Source of the DNA: Marinifilum sp. D714
GTDB taxonomy: Bacteria; Bacteroidota; Bacteroidia; Bacteroidales; Marinifilaceae
NCBI RefSeq assembly: GCF_030851345.1
Contig: NZ_JALPNU010000019.1
Span: 1-64,000, forward strand
Direction: 5' to 3'
DNA: 64,000 bases
In this document: positions 54,001 through 62,506 of the stretch, piece by piece
How the letters are laid out: each line of letters opens with the position of its first letter
Position numbering within the stretch: the stretch's first letter is position 1
Position numbers and translations under genes: made by a program
The notes under the pieces: model-generated
Told to the model about the DNA's origin: nothing
Seen by the model: only the letters and a program-made list of their open reading frames with translations
The model's database searches: none

Positions 54001-54539
54001 ACAAAATATTCCAAGTCAAAAATCTGATCCGGAAGATTCTTAATGGTAAGTCTTTCTCTATCCTCTTTTTTCTCAGGAAATTTAGAATCTACAGTATAAC
54101 ATACTGCACAATCGGCCATACCACCAGCAGCTTTCACATACTTAATGGTCGACTTCATATTTTCAATATCGTTCAAACAATCGAAAATACGCATAATACC
54201 CAATCCTGATTTTACAGCTTGTGTATTAAACTTTTCAATTACTGATTCAGGATATGGACTGTATCCGAATAGATTGCGTCCACGAGATAAGGCCGTAAGT
54301 TTGGAAACATCGCCAATCTCTTTCTTAATGGACTCTAAACGGTACCAAGGATCCTCATTCAAATAACGCATTACAGAATCAGGTACCGCACCACCCCATA
54401 CTTCCATCGCATAAAAGTTCGCCTTTTTATACAAGTGCAAAACTTTCTCTATCTCTGCCTGTGGCATTCTGGTTGCAAAAAGAGATTGCTGACCATCTCT
54501 TAATGTTAGATCTCTAACTAATAATTTCCTTGTCTTCAT
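51099..54539 (-). CDS. pycB: Tandem (duplicated, fused) pyruvate carboxylase subunit B-like carboxyltransferase
   Basis: A 1146-residue protein with two full carboxyltransferase units (HMGL-like barrel plus PYC/OADA conserved domain) in one open frame. Unit 1 (about 1-540) has DLTLRDGQQS (D15), metal lysine K197 in LKDMAG, and H226/H228 in HSHSTPG. Unit 2 (about 545-1085) repeats them at D557, K739 and H768/H770, a constant offset of 542. Each unit keeps the EIPGGMYTNML segment. Neither has a biotin-carrier domain, and the C-terminal tail (1085-1146) is a charged, partly coiled region. No biotin carboxylase, carrier or sodium-pump gene is nearby. Ordinary PycB/OadA proteins have one unit of about 470-650 residues. 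Role: probably moving carboxyl groups to or from pyruvate/oxaloacetate using an unlinked biotin carrier. Confidence 0.88.
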   Translation of the reverse strand: MKTRKLLVRDLTLRDGQQSLFATRMPQAEIEKVLHLYKKANFYAMEVWGGAVPDSVMRYLNEDPWYRLESIKKEIGDVSKLTALSRGRNLFGYSPYPESVIEKFNTQAVKSGLGIMRIFDCLNDIENMKSTIKYVKAAGGMADCAVCYTVDSKFPEKKEDRERLTIKNLPDQIFDLEYFVNLAKKLEALGADMISLKDMAGLASPSRAGQIIRRFKEELSIPVDFHSHSTPGYGLASALTAIINGVDVIDTNIMNFAGGSAAPAYELIYLFCQKLGIELDGNPEVVVEINKILKEIRANALAEVDSYKQFPIEFDITKDKLPAEIDQLFDEAIEYAKADKEAELLDACHAIEKYFNFPAPNEMVKKAEIPGGMYTNMLNQLKALGLETLLERVLEVVPVVRLDAGCPPLVTPSSQIVGVQAVNCVIDENSGRPFYTNVSNQFFSLVKGEYGTTPIEIAPEFREKITGKPEREDYDVSNYQAPENPNLPQYGNVKLAVDDKEYMLLELFPLVAKGYLEGKRKDEFEAQRVENRKKIAAERAAIKRTRKLKIRDLTLRDGQQSLFATRVPQHEIEKVLPLYKDANFYALEVWGGAIPDSVMRYLNEDPWHRLESIKEVIGDVSHLTALSRGRNLFGYSPYPESVIEGFNKNAVKSGLGIMRIFDCLNDVKNMETTIKYMKEAGGIADCAVCYTVDPKFTKKQRWKALLSGKKLPKKIFDVNYFVNKAKQMEALGADMITVKDMAGLIPPSLSGKIVKRLKQELNVPIDFHTHCTPGYGLGAVLMAIVNGVDVVDTCMLNFAGGPAAPSFEIIQLFADKLGLDTGVNLDSVVAINKELKGIRERIADFDSYKMFPLEFDITADYLPKEIDALFDKAIELAKDDKEEELLATCHAIEKYFNFPEPNEKVKAAEIPGGMYTNMLAQLKALGLEDLLPTVLEKVPEVRVAAGCPPLVTPSSQIVGVQAVNYVLDVNSGKAPYTNVNNQFFNLVKGEYGETPIDIDPEFRHKICGQSEATDYDVNKYQAPENPVLDEFGGVKLAGNEKEMLLLELFPTVATPFLKNRKADAYYEKVAAEENEKQRLIEEKKAAYAAIPIQEKYEMMLRGLYSLAGDSKQATADITQPEEKESKLDIKTKEMLTTQKPKNRLVG

Positions 54540-55139
54540 AACCTGACTTATTGAATTCTTATACCAAATTAACTCGAGAGAGAGTTATTTTATTAATCTC
54601 AAAATCCCCGATTTCTTGATCACTCATCAAAAATAAAAACTATTCTTAAATAAGGAATTATTTCTTTATTAAAACAAGTATGTTCTACAATATCTGATTT
54701 TATGGGTATAAACACTCATGTTTAATACTGATATTTTTCCCTAATAATAAAGACTAAAATTCGCAATCGATAACGAAAATTGCCATCATAACTTTACATT
54801 TTTGAAAAAACTCAATAATAGTGCATAGCTTCGTAAGTTCAAGCACTGGATACCCTTACTTAACTATTTTCACTTACTGTTTATTAAAAAAACAGTAAAA
54901 CACCCATTCCTATTTTATCGATTTCATCAAACATGCTCTACAACATGAATATTTTTTCCGATTTGAATTAAAAACAAGAATTACATCCAGTTCAAACCAA
55001 GCTTTGTATTTTTAAATTTCTGCCATTCTTTTCTTTTCAATATTGTCACGGTAAATTCTTAAAAAGTTGCTTACTTTTACGCTGTTAATTATCAATCCAT
55101 GATTCTATTCTAGCTTGGAATCAATTAAAAATATACCTC
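54540..55139. other. 600-base AT-rich region between divergent genes
   Basis: No gene is seen. It should contain the promoters of the tandem carboxyltransferase and the CvfB-like gene. A minus-strand TATTTTTG (54635-54628) fits a -7 box but has no TTTG partner at proper spacing. A TACTTTTA near 55071 is one base off a plus-strand -7 box. Nothing else stands out. Confidence 0.4.
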
Positions 55140-55976
55140 GTGAGTATTATTGGACAATATGCAGAATTAAAAGTTGCCAAATTGGTTGACTTTGGAGTGT
55201 TTTTAGAGGGTGAAGATGAAGCTTTGATCTTGCTACCAAATCAATATGTACCTCCAAAAACACAAATTGACGACAAAATTAAAGTATTTATATATAGAGA
55301 TTCGGAAGATCGAATTATAGCCACAACGCTAAAACCAAAAGCAATTGTTGGAGAATTTGCTGTTCTGAAAGTAAAATCGGTAACCAATGTAGGTGCATTT
55401 TTAGATTGGGGATTGGCCAAAGATCTGCTTGTTCCGTTTAGCGAACAAAGAGATAAAATGCAGGTTGATCTTTCGTACCTGGTATACATCTATTTGGATA
55501 ATGCCACAGGTAGAATTGTTGCTACAGCTAAAATTGAAAGAATCCTTCGAGACAATGAAGTATCATATAAAGAAGGTGATGAAGTAGATATTTTAGTAGG
55601 AAAAAGAAGTGAATTGGGTTTCCAGGTGTTGATTAATGATGATGCCTTGGGAATGGTATACAAAAACGAAGTTTTTGGACACCTGAAAATCGGTGATCAA
55701 AGAAAAGCATACATTAAGAAAATCCGCCGTGATGGCAAGATTGATGTTAGCCTTCAACAACAAGGTTATGTCAACGAAGTACCAAAATCGGGACAACAAA
55801 TACTTGATTTATTGAAAGAAGAAGAAGGGTTCATTCCTTTGAATGATAAGAGTTCGCCGGAAGACATTTACTATACCCTTAAAATGAGTAAGAAAAATTT
55901 TAAAAAGGCAATTGGTCTTTTGTACAAACAAAAGCTAATTACCATTGAGGATACTGGAATTTACCTGGTTCAGTGA
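55140..55976 (+). CDS. cvfB: CvfB-like S1 RNA-binding protein
   Basis: A 278-residue protein of the CvfB/YitL family with a GTG start (no ATG in frame nearby). It has S1-type beta barrels at about 1-65 and 68-130, a third region at about 140-210 (KEGDEVDILVGKRSELGFQV ... HLKIGDQRKAYIKKIRRDGK), then a C-terminal winged helix (SSPEDIYYTLKMSKKNFKKA). In Staphylococcus CvfB binds RNA and affects virulence-gene expression. Here it is probably a general RNA-binding regulator. Its stop codon is directly followed by a heptanucleotide microsatellite. Confidence 0.88.
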   Translation: MSIIGQYAELKVAKLVDFGVFLEGEDEALILLPNQYVPPKTQIDDKIKVFIYRDSEDRIIATTLKPKAIVGEFAVLKVKSVTNVGAFLDWGLAKDLLVPFSEQRDKMQVDLSYLVYIYLDNATGRIVATAKIERILRDNEVSYKEGDEVDILVGKRSELGFQVLINDDALGMVYKNEVFGHLKIGDQRKAYIKKIRRDGKIDVSLQQQGYVNEVPKSGQQILDLLKEEEGFIPLNDKSSPEDIYYTLKMSKKNFKKAIGLLYKQKLITIEDTGIYLVQ

Positions 55977-55977
55977 A

Positions 55978-56054
55978 CAGTTAGCAGTTAGCAGTTAGCA
56001 GTTAGCAGTTAGCAGTTAGCAGTTAGCAGTTAGCAGTTAGCAGTTAGCAGTTAG
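55978..56054. repeat. Heptanucleotide microsatellite, 11 perfect copies of CAGTTAG
   Basis: Seventy-seven bases made of exactly 11 perfect copies of the 7-bp unit CAGTTAG. The array starts one base after the stop of the CvfB-like gene and ends 51 bases before the ATG of the C69 dipeptidase. It is intergenic, so length changes would alter promoter spacing or the leader instead of a reading frame. Confidence 0.95.
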
Positions 56055-56105
56055 CACAAAATTAAATCCTCTAATACAAGATCACTAAAACACAACTAAC
56101 TAAAC

Positions 56106-57692
56106 ATGAATTATTATCTAAGAAATTTATTTCTAGCTATTGTATTGTTGGTTTCGACAAATACAATGGCGCAGGACAAATCGGATTGGAAAGCAGGTGT
56201 ACCGGAAGGATGTACCACTGTAACGGTTGGAAAACTGGCCACCACTGACGGATCGGTTATCACTTCGCATACAGATGATAGCCACAGAACACGTGCTTGG
56301 ATGGATGTTACTCCTTCTATGAAACACAAAAAGGGAAGTAAGTTTGCTTTGTATGAAAGATCAGCATACGATAGTTTGGCAATGCCTACTTACCAGCACA
56401 AAAAGATTGGAGAAATCGACCAGGTTGAAAAAACTTACCAGTTTTTTAATACAGCTTATCCTTGTATCAACGAAAAGCAATTGGCAATTGGTGAATCCAC
56501 TTTTGGTGGGCGTGAAGAATTGTTCTCGAAAGAGTGTTTAATCGATTGTCAGCGCTTACAACAATTAATGCTTGAGAGATGTACAACTGCAAGAGAAGCA
56601 ATTCAAATGGCTGATGAGCTTTTAATGAAATATGGTTGGAGAGATTACGGAGAATGTTTAACCATTGCCGATAAAAAGGAAGTTTGGCATTTTGAAGTTG
56701 TAGGTCCTGGTAAAGGAAAAGTAGGTGCAGTTTGGGTTGCTCAGCGTGTACCTGACAATCACATTTCGGTAAACGCAAATGCAAGTACCATTAAAGAAAT
56801 CAACCTTCAAGACAAAGAGCATTTTATGGCATCGAAAAATATTTACGCAGTTGCCAAAGAAAATGGATGGTGGAAAGAAGGTGAGGTTTTTAAGTGGAAC
56901 TACGCTTATGCACCTAAAAGCAGATTATCATTGGCTTCTCGCAGAAGAGAGTGGAGAGTGCTTTCAATGGCTGCTCCTTCCTTAAAACTAGATGCCAATG
57001 ACAAAGATTATCCATTCTCTGTTCAACCTGATGAAAAAATCACAATGGATAAGTTGGTTGAAATCTTCAAGGATTACTATGAAGGAACTCCATATAACTT
57101 CGTTAAAAACATTAAACAGGCAGATAAGGATGGTAAAGAGGTGCTTTCTCCATTTGCGAATCCTTTTATGCCTTACGATATGAACCGTTTGTTCGGAGTT
57201 AACGGTGGTTGGGGCGAACTTGGCGAAAGAACCATCGCTCGCTGGTATACCATGTATGCAACCATTATTCAGTGTAGAGACTGGTTACCTGATGAAGTAG
57301 GTGGAATTGTTTGGTTGGCACAGGATAATGTTGCTACATCAATTTACATTCCTGTATATGCAGGAACTACCGATTTGGCCGAATCCTACAAGGTAAAAGC
57401 TCGCAGAACAGGCTATACTCGTAAATCGGCATGGTGGGCCTTTAACCGTTTAGGTACTTTAACAGCACAACGCTGGGGTGATATGAGACATGATGTTGAT
57501 ACAGTTTTTGTTCCTCTACAGAAACAATATTTCGAAGATCAAGCTGCCATCGACCAAGAGGTAGCTAAAATGAGTAAGAAAAAACGCAAGGAGTTTTTAA
57601 CCAATAGAAGTATCCTATTGGGTAACGAAGTGGTAGAAAAAGCATGGGAAATTGGTGATGGACTCTGGACCAAATACGATGAAAAATTTTAA
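56106..57692 (+). CDS. pepD: C69 family dipeptidase
   Basis: A 528-residue Ntn-hydrolase of peptidase family C69. It has a signal peptide (cleavage after MAQ, about residue 23) and the catalytic cysteine C36 in VPEGCTTVTVG; in this family the cysteine becomes the N-terminal nucleophile. Later motifs are DGSVITSHTDDSH and FGGREEL. Unlike lactobacillal PepD (cytoplasmic), this one is exported, as usual in Bacteroidota, where it would hydrolyse dipeptides in the periplasm. The stretch upstream carries the 11-copy microsatellite. Confidence 0.92.
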   Translation: MNYYLRNLFLAIVLLVSTNTMAQDKSDWKAGVPEGCTTVTVGKLATTDGSVITSHTDDSHRTRAWMDVTPSMKHKKGSKFALYERSAYDSLAMPTYQHKKIGEIDQVEKTYQFFNTAYPCINEKQLAIGESTFGGREELFSKECLIDCQRLQQLMLERCTTAREAIQMADELLMKYGWRDYGECLTIADKKEVWHFEVVGPGKGKVGAVWVAQRVPDNHISVNANASTIKEINLQDKEHFMASKNIYAVAKENGWWKEGEVFKWNYAYAPKSRLSLASRRREWRVLSMAAPSLKLDANDKDYPFSVQPDEKITMDKLVEIFKDYYEGTPYNFVKNIKQADKDGKEVLSPFANPFMPYDMNRLFGVNGGWGELGERTIARWYTMYATIIQCRDWLPDEVGGIVWLAQDNVATSIYIPVYAGTTDLAESYKVKARRTGYTRKSAWWAFNRLGTLTAQRWGDMRHDVDTVFVPLQKQYFEDQAAIDQEVAKMSKKKRKEFLTNRSILLGNEVVEKAWEIGDGLWTKYDEKF

Positions 57693-57716
57693 GTATCCCT
57701 AGCATTAAAAATAACA

Positions 57717-57748
57717 AAGGCCTTGATAGTAATCTATCAAGGCTTTTG
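57717..57748 (+). terminator. Terminator of the C69 dipeptidase gene
   Basis: CCTTGATAG (57721-57729) pairs with CTATCAAGG (57734-57742), extended by A-T and G-T pairs, with TTTT after it. Confidence 0.85.
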
Positions 57749-57892
57749 CTTTTACATTATTTCATTATATCGTATTCTCTAATGAAAGAAGGAGACAATT
57801 ATGTAGTTTGCCGGATACACCGAAAACTGAAGATCAGCTCCAATCAACCAACACGCCTTACATTAAAGTCAGTAATCCACAAGGAAACTGAA

Positions 57893-59530
57893 TTAATTTT
57901 TACGCTCCAACTCTCTTAAATTCTCCATTTTCTTTGCAGATAGATATGAGTTAATATCACCCAAATGCTCTTTTACTCTTTGGTTTCCAAATTCATATAC
58001 TTTATCCACCAAACCATCCAGAAAATCACGATCATGAGACACTACAATTAAAGTTCCATCGAAATCTTTCAATGCAGATTTTAGAATATCTTTGGTCTTC
58101 ATATCCAAATGGTTGGTAGGCTCATCCAGAATTAACAAGTTCACTGGTTCAAGTAGCAATTTAATCATTGCCAGACGAGTTTTTTCTCCTCCCGAAAGCA
58201 CTTTTACCTTCTTGGTTGAATTATCACCTCCAAACATGAAAGCTCCCAAAATATCTTTGATCTTGGTTCTGATATCACCCTTTGCAACATGATCGATGGT
58301 TTGGAATACGGTCAACTCCTCATCCATAAGAGAAGCCTGATTTTGAGCAAAATAACCTATCATAGCATTGTGTCCCAAAGTTAAGGTTCCTCCATGATCA
58401 ATCTCCTGCATGATGGCTTTAACCAGCGTTGATTTCCCTTCACCATTTCGTCCTACAAAAGCAACCTTCTCTCCTCTTTCCAATGTAAAATTCACATTCT
58501 CAAATACCAAATGCTCATCGTAAGCTTTGCTAACCTCTTCCATAATTACCGGATAGTTTCCTGAACGAGGCGAAGGTGGAAACTTCAGTCTCAATGCAGA
58601 AGTATCTTCCTCATCCACTTCTACAATCTCAAGCTTTTCCAACATTTTAACTCGCGATTGCACCTGCAGGGTTTTAGAATAAGTTCCCTTGAATCGTTCG
58701 ATAAAGGCTTTGTTTTCAGCAATCATTTTCTGTTGCTCATCGTAAGCCTTTTGTTGATGTGCTCTTCTGTCTTTTCTTAATTCCAGATACTCCGAATAAG
58801 ATGCCTTGTAATCGTATATACGGCCCATTGTAATCTCAATGGTTCTGGAGGTAATTCGATCAACAAAAGCACGGTCGTGAGAGATTACCATAACCGCTTT
58901 TCCCGAATTAATCAAAAAATCTTCTAACCATTGAATCGATTCAATATCCAGGTGGTTGGTAGGCTCATCCAATAGAATCAAATCAGGCTTTTTCAGAAGA
59001 ATCTTTGCCAATTCAATTCTCATTCTCCAACCGCCACTAAACTCACTGGTTGGGCGAGTAAAATCATCTCGCTCAAAACCTAGTCCGATTAGTGTTTTTT
59101 CTACCTCCGAATCGTAATTGGTTTCTTCGATGGAATAGAATTTCTCACTTAAAGTAGATACATCTTCAATCAGCTTGTAATAGCTCTCCGATTCGAAATC
59201 AGTTCTTGAAGCCAACTCAGCATTCATCTCTTCAATCTGCTTCTCCATTTCGAAAATGTGAGCAAAAGCCTGAGCAGTTTCTTCAAAAACAGTTCTGGTA
59301 TTCGTTGTCATTAAGTGTTGAGGAAGGTAAGCAATGGTCTTATCCTTGGGTGTTGAAATACGACCACGAGTTGGTGTATCAACTCCTGCAATAATTTTAA
59401 GAAGTGTAGATTTACCTGCTCCATTTTTTCCCATTAGAGCAATTCTATCCTTCTCATTAATAACAAATGAAATATCTTTAAACAAGCTTGTTCCGCCAAA
59501 CTCAACAGCTAATGAATCTACAGTAATCAT
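57893..59530 (-). CDS. ABC-F family ATPase (ribosome-associated)
   Basis: A 545-residue protein with two ABC domains and no membrane part, started at the ATG at 59530 (MITVDSLAVEFGG). Domain 1: Walker A GKNGAGKST, signature FSGGWRMRIELAKILL, DEPTNHLD. Between the domains is a helical linker (about 235-310, SEYLELRKDRRAHQQKAYDE). Domain 2: GRNGEGKST, LSGGEKTRLAMIKLLL, DEPTNHLD. ABC-F proteins act on the ribosome (translation control or drug protection), and this copy looks like a housekeeping Uup/YheS/EttA-type member. No resistance role can be read from sequence. Confidence 0.92.
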   Translation of the reverse strand: MITVDSLAVEFGGTSLFKDISFVINEKDRIALMGKNGAGKSTLLKIIAGVDTPTRGRISTPKDKTIAYLPQHLMTTNTRTVFEETAQAFAHIFEMEKQIEEMNAELASRTDFESESYYKLIEDVSTLSEKFYSIEETNYDSEVEKTLIGLGFERDDFTRPTSEFSGGWRMRIELAKILLKKPDLILLDEPTNHLDIESIQWLEDFLINSGKAVMVISHDRAFVDRITSRTIEITMGRIYDYKASYSEYLELRKDRRAHQQKAYDEQQKMIAENKAFIERFKGTYSKTLQVQSRVKMLEKLEIVEVDEEDTSALRLKFPPSPRSGNYPVIMEEVSKAYDEHLVFENVNFTLERGEKVAFVGRNGEGKSTLVKAIMQEIDHGGTLTLGHNAMIGYFAQNQASLMDEELTVFQTIDHVAKGDIRTKIKDILGAFMFGGDNSTKKVKVLSGGEKTRLAMIKLLLEPVNLLILDEPTNHLDMKTKDILKSALKDFDGTLIVVSHDRDFLDGLVDKVYEFGNQRVKEHLGDINSYLSAKKMENLRELERKN

Positions 59531-59594
59531 CTTTTCGGTTTTATTAAGCCGCAAAGATAATTATACCATTTACATATCAAAACATATATAATTT

Positions 59595-59627
59595 AAGCGT
59601 GCTCCTGTTCTCAATAGGAACACGCTT
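59595..59627 (-). terminator. Hairpin downstream of citrate synthase
   Basis: AAGCGTG (59595-59601) pairs with CACGCTT (59621-59627), with TCCT/AGGA inside. The T run on the minus strand is poor, so it is either a weak terminator or an mRNA-stabilising hairpin. Confidence 0.5.
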
Positions 59628-59655
59628 CTGCTGAAATCGATGAACGAAATTCAAT

Positions 59656-60954
59656 TCAAGAATTCACCTTATTTTCCATTAGTTTTTCTGCCACCCATTT
59701 GTTGGTAACACTTTTAGGACGAATGATCGGTTGCCCCAAACCCTGAGCCAGAACATTCTGTGCGCAAAAACCTAAAACTCTTGAAACACCAAACAAAACA
59801 GTATAGTAATCGAACTGATTTAAGCCATATTTGTAAAGTAAGGATCCTGAGGCTGCATCTACATTTGGCCAAGGATTAGCTACCTTTCCTCCTTTATAAG
59901 TTTTTAGAATATCAGGAACTACATGGAACAATCTTTCTGCAATCTGATAACAAACATCATCTGCACAATACTGCTTTCCAAAATTCATGAACTCCTTAAA
60001 TCTCGGATCGGTTACCCTTAAAACGGCATGACCATAACCAGGGATTACCTTTCCTCCTTCCAAAGTATCCAACACAAATTGTTTCACCTGATTTTCATCA
60101 ACATCATCGCCATACTTTTCTTTTATCGCCAATATAAATCGTAAACATTCCTGATTGGCCAAGCCATGAAGTGGTCCTGCCAAGCCATTTAATCCCGCCG
60201 AAATCGCATAGTACAAATCAGACAATGCCGAATTTACAACTCTTGAAGTAAAGGCACTCACATTACCGCCTTCATGATCGCAATGCAAAACCAAATAGAG
60301 TCTCATCAAATTCGCAAACTCTTTGCCCGAATTAGGTAAACCAAGCATCAATGCCAGGTTGGCAGCCCAATCCAATTCTGGATCTCTGGCAATTAATTTA
60401 CCATCACAAAACCTTATTCTATAAATTCCTGCTGCCAATTCAGGTAATTTGGCAATTACATTTAAAGCATCCTCTAATGTAAATTTCCAATAATCTGACT
60501 TAGCAATGCCTTTTAAATAGTTCTTTTTGAATACCGATTCTTGCTCCATGGATAAAATTCCCAAACTTAACATGCTCATAGGGTGAGTATCCTCTGGTAA
60601 TACTCTTAACATATCCCAGGTATATTGAGGTACTCCTGATCTTTCATTCAATTCATTTCTAAACTCCGACAAATAATCTGGCCCCGGCAATTTTCCAGTA
60701 CACAACAAAAAGAATATCTCTTCTGGAAACCTATCGGCAAGTTCCTCAACCGTATATTCACCAATGTGAAGGCCCGAGTACGGATCAACAAAGGAAGTAT
60801 TACAAACCAATGCTGTTAATCCTCTCATTCCACCATACACTTGTCCTACCGTAACTTCGGAAAGAACAGTATCTCTTCCTCCTGCAAAAATCTGATCTAT
60901 TTCATCCTTTAATTGAGTGAGGTTATTCTTAATTTCATTTCTTAAAATGGACAT
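59656..60954 (-). CDS. gltA: Citrate synthase, mitochondrial/eukaryotic-like type
   Basis: A 432-residue citrate synthase, starting at the ATG at 60954 (an in-frame TTG lies three codons up). The catalytic residues are in LHCDHEGGN (first histidine motif), IPGYGHAVLRVTDPR (second) and NVDAASGSLL (aspartate). The sequence ends with LGFCAQNVLAQGLGQPIIRPKS, and the whole layout is closer to the mitochondrial form (about 430-460 residues, no N-terminal allosteric beta domain) than to hexameric enterobacterial GltA. It condenses acetyl-CoA and oxaloacetate at the entry of the TCA cycle. Cytoplasmic. Confidence 0.92.
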   Translation of the reverse strand: MSILRNEIKNNLTQLKDEIDQIFAGGRDTVLSEVTVGQVYGGMRGLTALVCNTSFVDPYSGLHIGEYTVEELADRFPEEIFFLLCTGKLPGPDYLSEFRNELNERSGVPQYTWDMLRVLPEDTHPMSMLSLGILSMEQESVFKKNYLKGIAKSDYWKFTLEDALNVIAKLPELAAGIYRIRFCDGKLIARDPELDWAANLALMLGLPNSGKEFANLMRLYLVLHCDHEGGNVSAFTSRVVNSALSDLYYAISAGLNGLAGPLHGLANQECLRFILAIKEKYGDDVDENQVKQFVLDTLEGGKVIPGYGHAVLRVTDPRFKEFMNFGKQYCADDVCYQIAERLFHVVPDILKTYKGGKVANPWPNVDAASGSLLYKYGLNQFDYYTVLFGVSRVLGFCAQNVLAQGLGQPIIRPKSVTNKWVAEKLMENKVNS

Positions 60955-61215
60955 ATCCAACAAGTTTAAACCGTAACAAAATCCAAAACAGAAGTATGCA
61001 TTACTGCATTTTTAATAGATAAAGGGAGTCTCTTTAATTTACGAAAAATCAAACAGATTCGCTATAAAATAGCTCACTTGCTTGTCCTCAATTAGGATAT
61101 ATCTACCAAAAATAAATGTCGGTAAGTTTACATTTTTACCATTTTAATAAGTGATTAACATTTTAAACAAATCATTTATTCTACCTTTCTATAATTTCAT
61201 TTTAATAAAAACACA

Positions 61216-61575
61216 ATGGAAAAGCGAAATAAAATTATTTATTGGATTGCAACTGGATTACTCACTGCCTTAATGCTAATGTCGGCAAGTATGTATTTTA
61301 TGAATTACGAAATGGTAAGTGCGACTTTCCTTAAGTTAGGCTTCCCTACTTTTGTGATTTATCCTTTAGCCATAGCCAAGTTGTTAGGATTAATTGCAAT
61401 CCTATCCAAACAATCGAAACTATTAAAAGAATGGGCTTACGCAGGATTTTTCTTCGATTTTGTACTTGCCTTTTTTGCCCATATCATTGCTCAGGATGGA
61501 GAATTCGCTCCGGCACTCGTTGCAATCATATTATTGGTAATTTCGAGAATATACGATGGAAAAGTGTTTGGATAG
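61216..61575 (+). CDS. DoxX-like family membrane protein
   Basis: A 119-residue protein with four helices (about 8-28, 45-63, 72-89 and 95-112), matching the short DoxX-like type. The turn LGFPTFVIYPLAIAKLLGLI and the ending SRIYDGKVFG are characteristic. Functions are poorly known; some DoxX proteins take part in redox balance. Single gene with its own terminator. Confidence 0.8.
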   Translation: MEKRNKIIYWIATGLLTALMLMSASMYFMNYEMVSATFLKLGFPTFVIYPLAIAKLLGLIAILSKQSKLLKEWAYAGFFFDFVLAFFAHIIAQDGEFAPALVAIILLVISRIYDGKVFG

Positions 61576-61585
61576 GATATAACAA

Positions 61586-61612
61586 AAAAGCATCCCTTAT
61601 TGGGATGCTTTT
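61586..61612. terminator. Bidirectional terminator between convergent genes
   Basis: AAAAGCATCCC (61586-61596) pairs perfectly with GGGATGCTTTT (61602-61612). T runs occur on both strands, serving the DoxX-like gene and the coiled-coil lipoprotein. Confidence 0.9.
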
Positions 61613-61636
61613 GAATACAAGCTCTGTTTGTATATA

Positions 61637-62506
61637 TTATTTCACTGCAACAACTAAGTATTTTGAAGCTTTCCAGAATTCTTCAGGGTTTAAGATTGTA
61701 ATTGCTTCAATCTCTTTTTCTGTTCCCTCTAGTCTGTAAGAATCACTTGGGTGTGAAGTTACCAGGCTAACTTTTTTACCTGAAACTGGAATAGTTGTAG
61801 TTTGGGTAATGTCAATTTGGTTAAAGTTTTCTGGATTGATTTTTTGGTTCAATTTGTTTGTTGCACCAATTCCCAATAATCCACCTTCGCTAGTAACCAC
61901 TTGTTTCATTTTCAATTCCTTGATATCTCCAATCACATAATGTGCTGTATTCAAGTCAGTAGTTTTCTCTTCAATAATTTTTGCCTTGTTTTCGTTCTCG
62001 GTGTTCAATGCTACAACAGTACCATTCAATTCAGTTACTTGTCCATTCAAGTTTTCAACTTCAACGTTCAATTGAGCAACTTGATCAGATAATGCTGCGA
62101 TAGAAGCATCTTTCTCTTCAACTTGTGATTTTAAACCAGCAACCAATTTCTTTAGTTTTGAGTTTTGGTACCAGCTGTTCTTCAACTTCTTGTCCAAGCT
62201 TTCGATTTTAGCTCTGTTTTCTTCCAACAACTCACGAACAAGGTTCAAATCATTTACCATTTGTTCTTTCTGTCCAACCGAAGGATTCTCATTGGCATTA
62301 ACAGAAATGATCTGTTCTTTCTCCTTAATGATATTCAGGTTTGCTGCAATAACATCAAACGACTCAACAAACTCATCGATGGTAGAATCTTTCTCTTGTG
62401 CCATTACAGTTAACTGCTGATTCTGCTCACGAAGTTGTTTTAATTCTTTTTGGTTACAAGCTGTAAAAAATGGTAACACTAATAATGCAAATACTAACTT
62501 TCTCAT
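61637..62506 (-). CDS. Coiled-coil lipoprotein, Cbp1-like, unknown function
   Basis: A 289-residue lipoprotein (signal ending FFTAC, C17). Residues about 20-195 form a long heptad-rich coiled coil (LREQNQQLTVMAQEKDS, AALSDQVAQLNVEVENLNGQ). A globular end (about 196-289) follows, with VTSEGGLLGIGATNKLNQKI, VSLVTSHPSDSYRLEG and AITILNPEEFWKASKYLVV. This layout recurs in Bacteroidota as a hypothetical lipoprotein family. A role as a periplasmic strut or envelope organiser is possible, but I see no direct evidence. Residues after the cysteine (NQKELK) do not suggest surface export. Confidence 0.75.
   Translation of the reverse strand: MRKLVFALLVLPFFTACNQKELKQLREQNQQLTVMAQEKDSTIDEFVESFDVIAANLNIIKEKEQIISVNANENPSVGQKEQMVNDLNLVRELLEENRAKIESLDKKLKNSWYQNSKLKKLVAGLKSQVEEKDASIAALSDQVAQLNVEVENLNGQVTELNGTVVALNTENENKAKIIEEKTTDLNTAHYVIGDIKELKMKQVVTSEGGLLGIGATNKLNQKINPENFNQIDITQTTTIPVSGKKVSLVTSHPSDSYRLEGTEKEIEAITILNPEEFWKASKYLVVAVK

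Noticed and set aside
52721-54366. Several plus-strand open frames inside the tandem carboxyltransferase gene
   Set aside because: They are antisense shadows of a strongly conserved coding sequence.
55978-56054. CRISPR or attachment site in the heptanucleotide array
   Set aside because: It is a simple perfect microsatellite without spacers, integrase or tRNA next to it.
57893-59530. Antibiotic-protection ABC-F protein
   Set aside because: The sequence shows only general ABC-F features; nothing separates it from housekeeping members.
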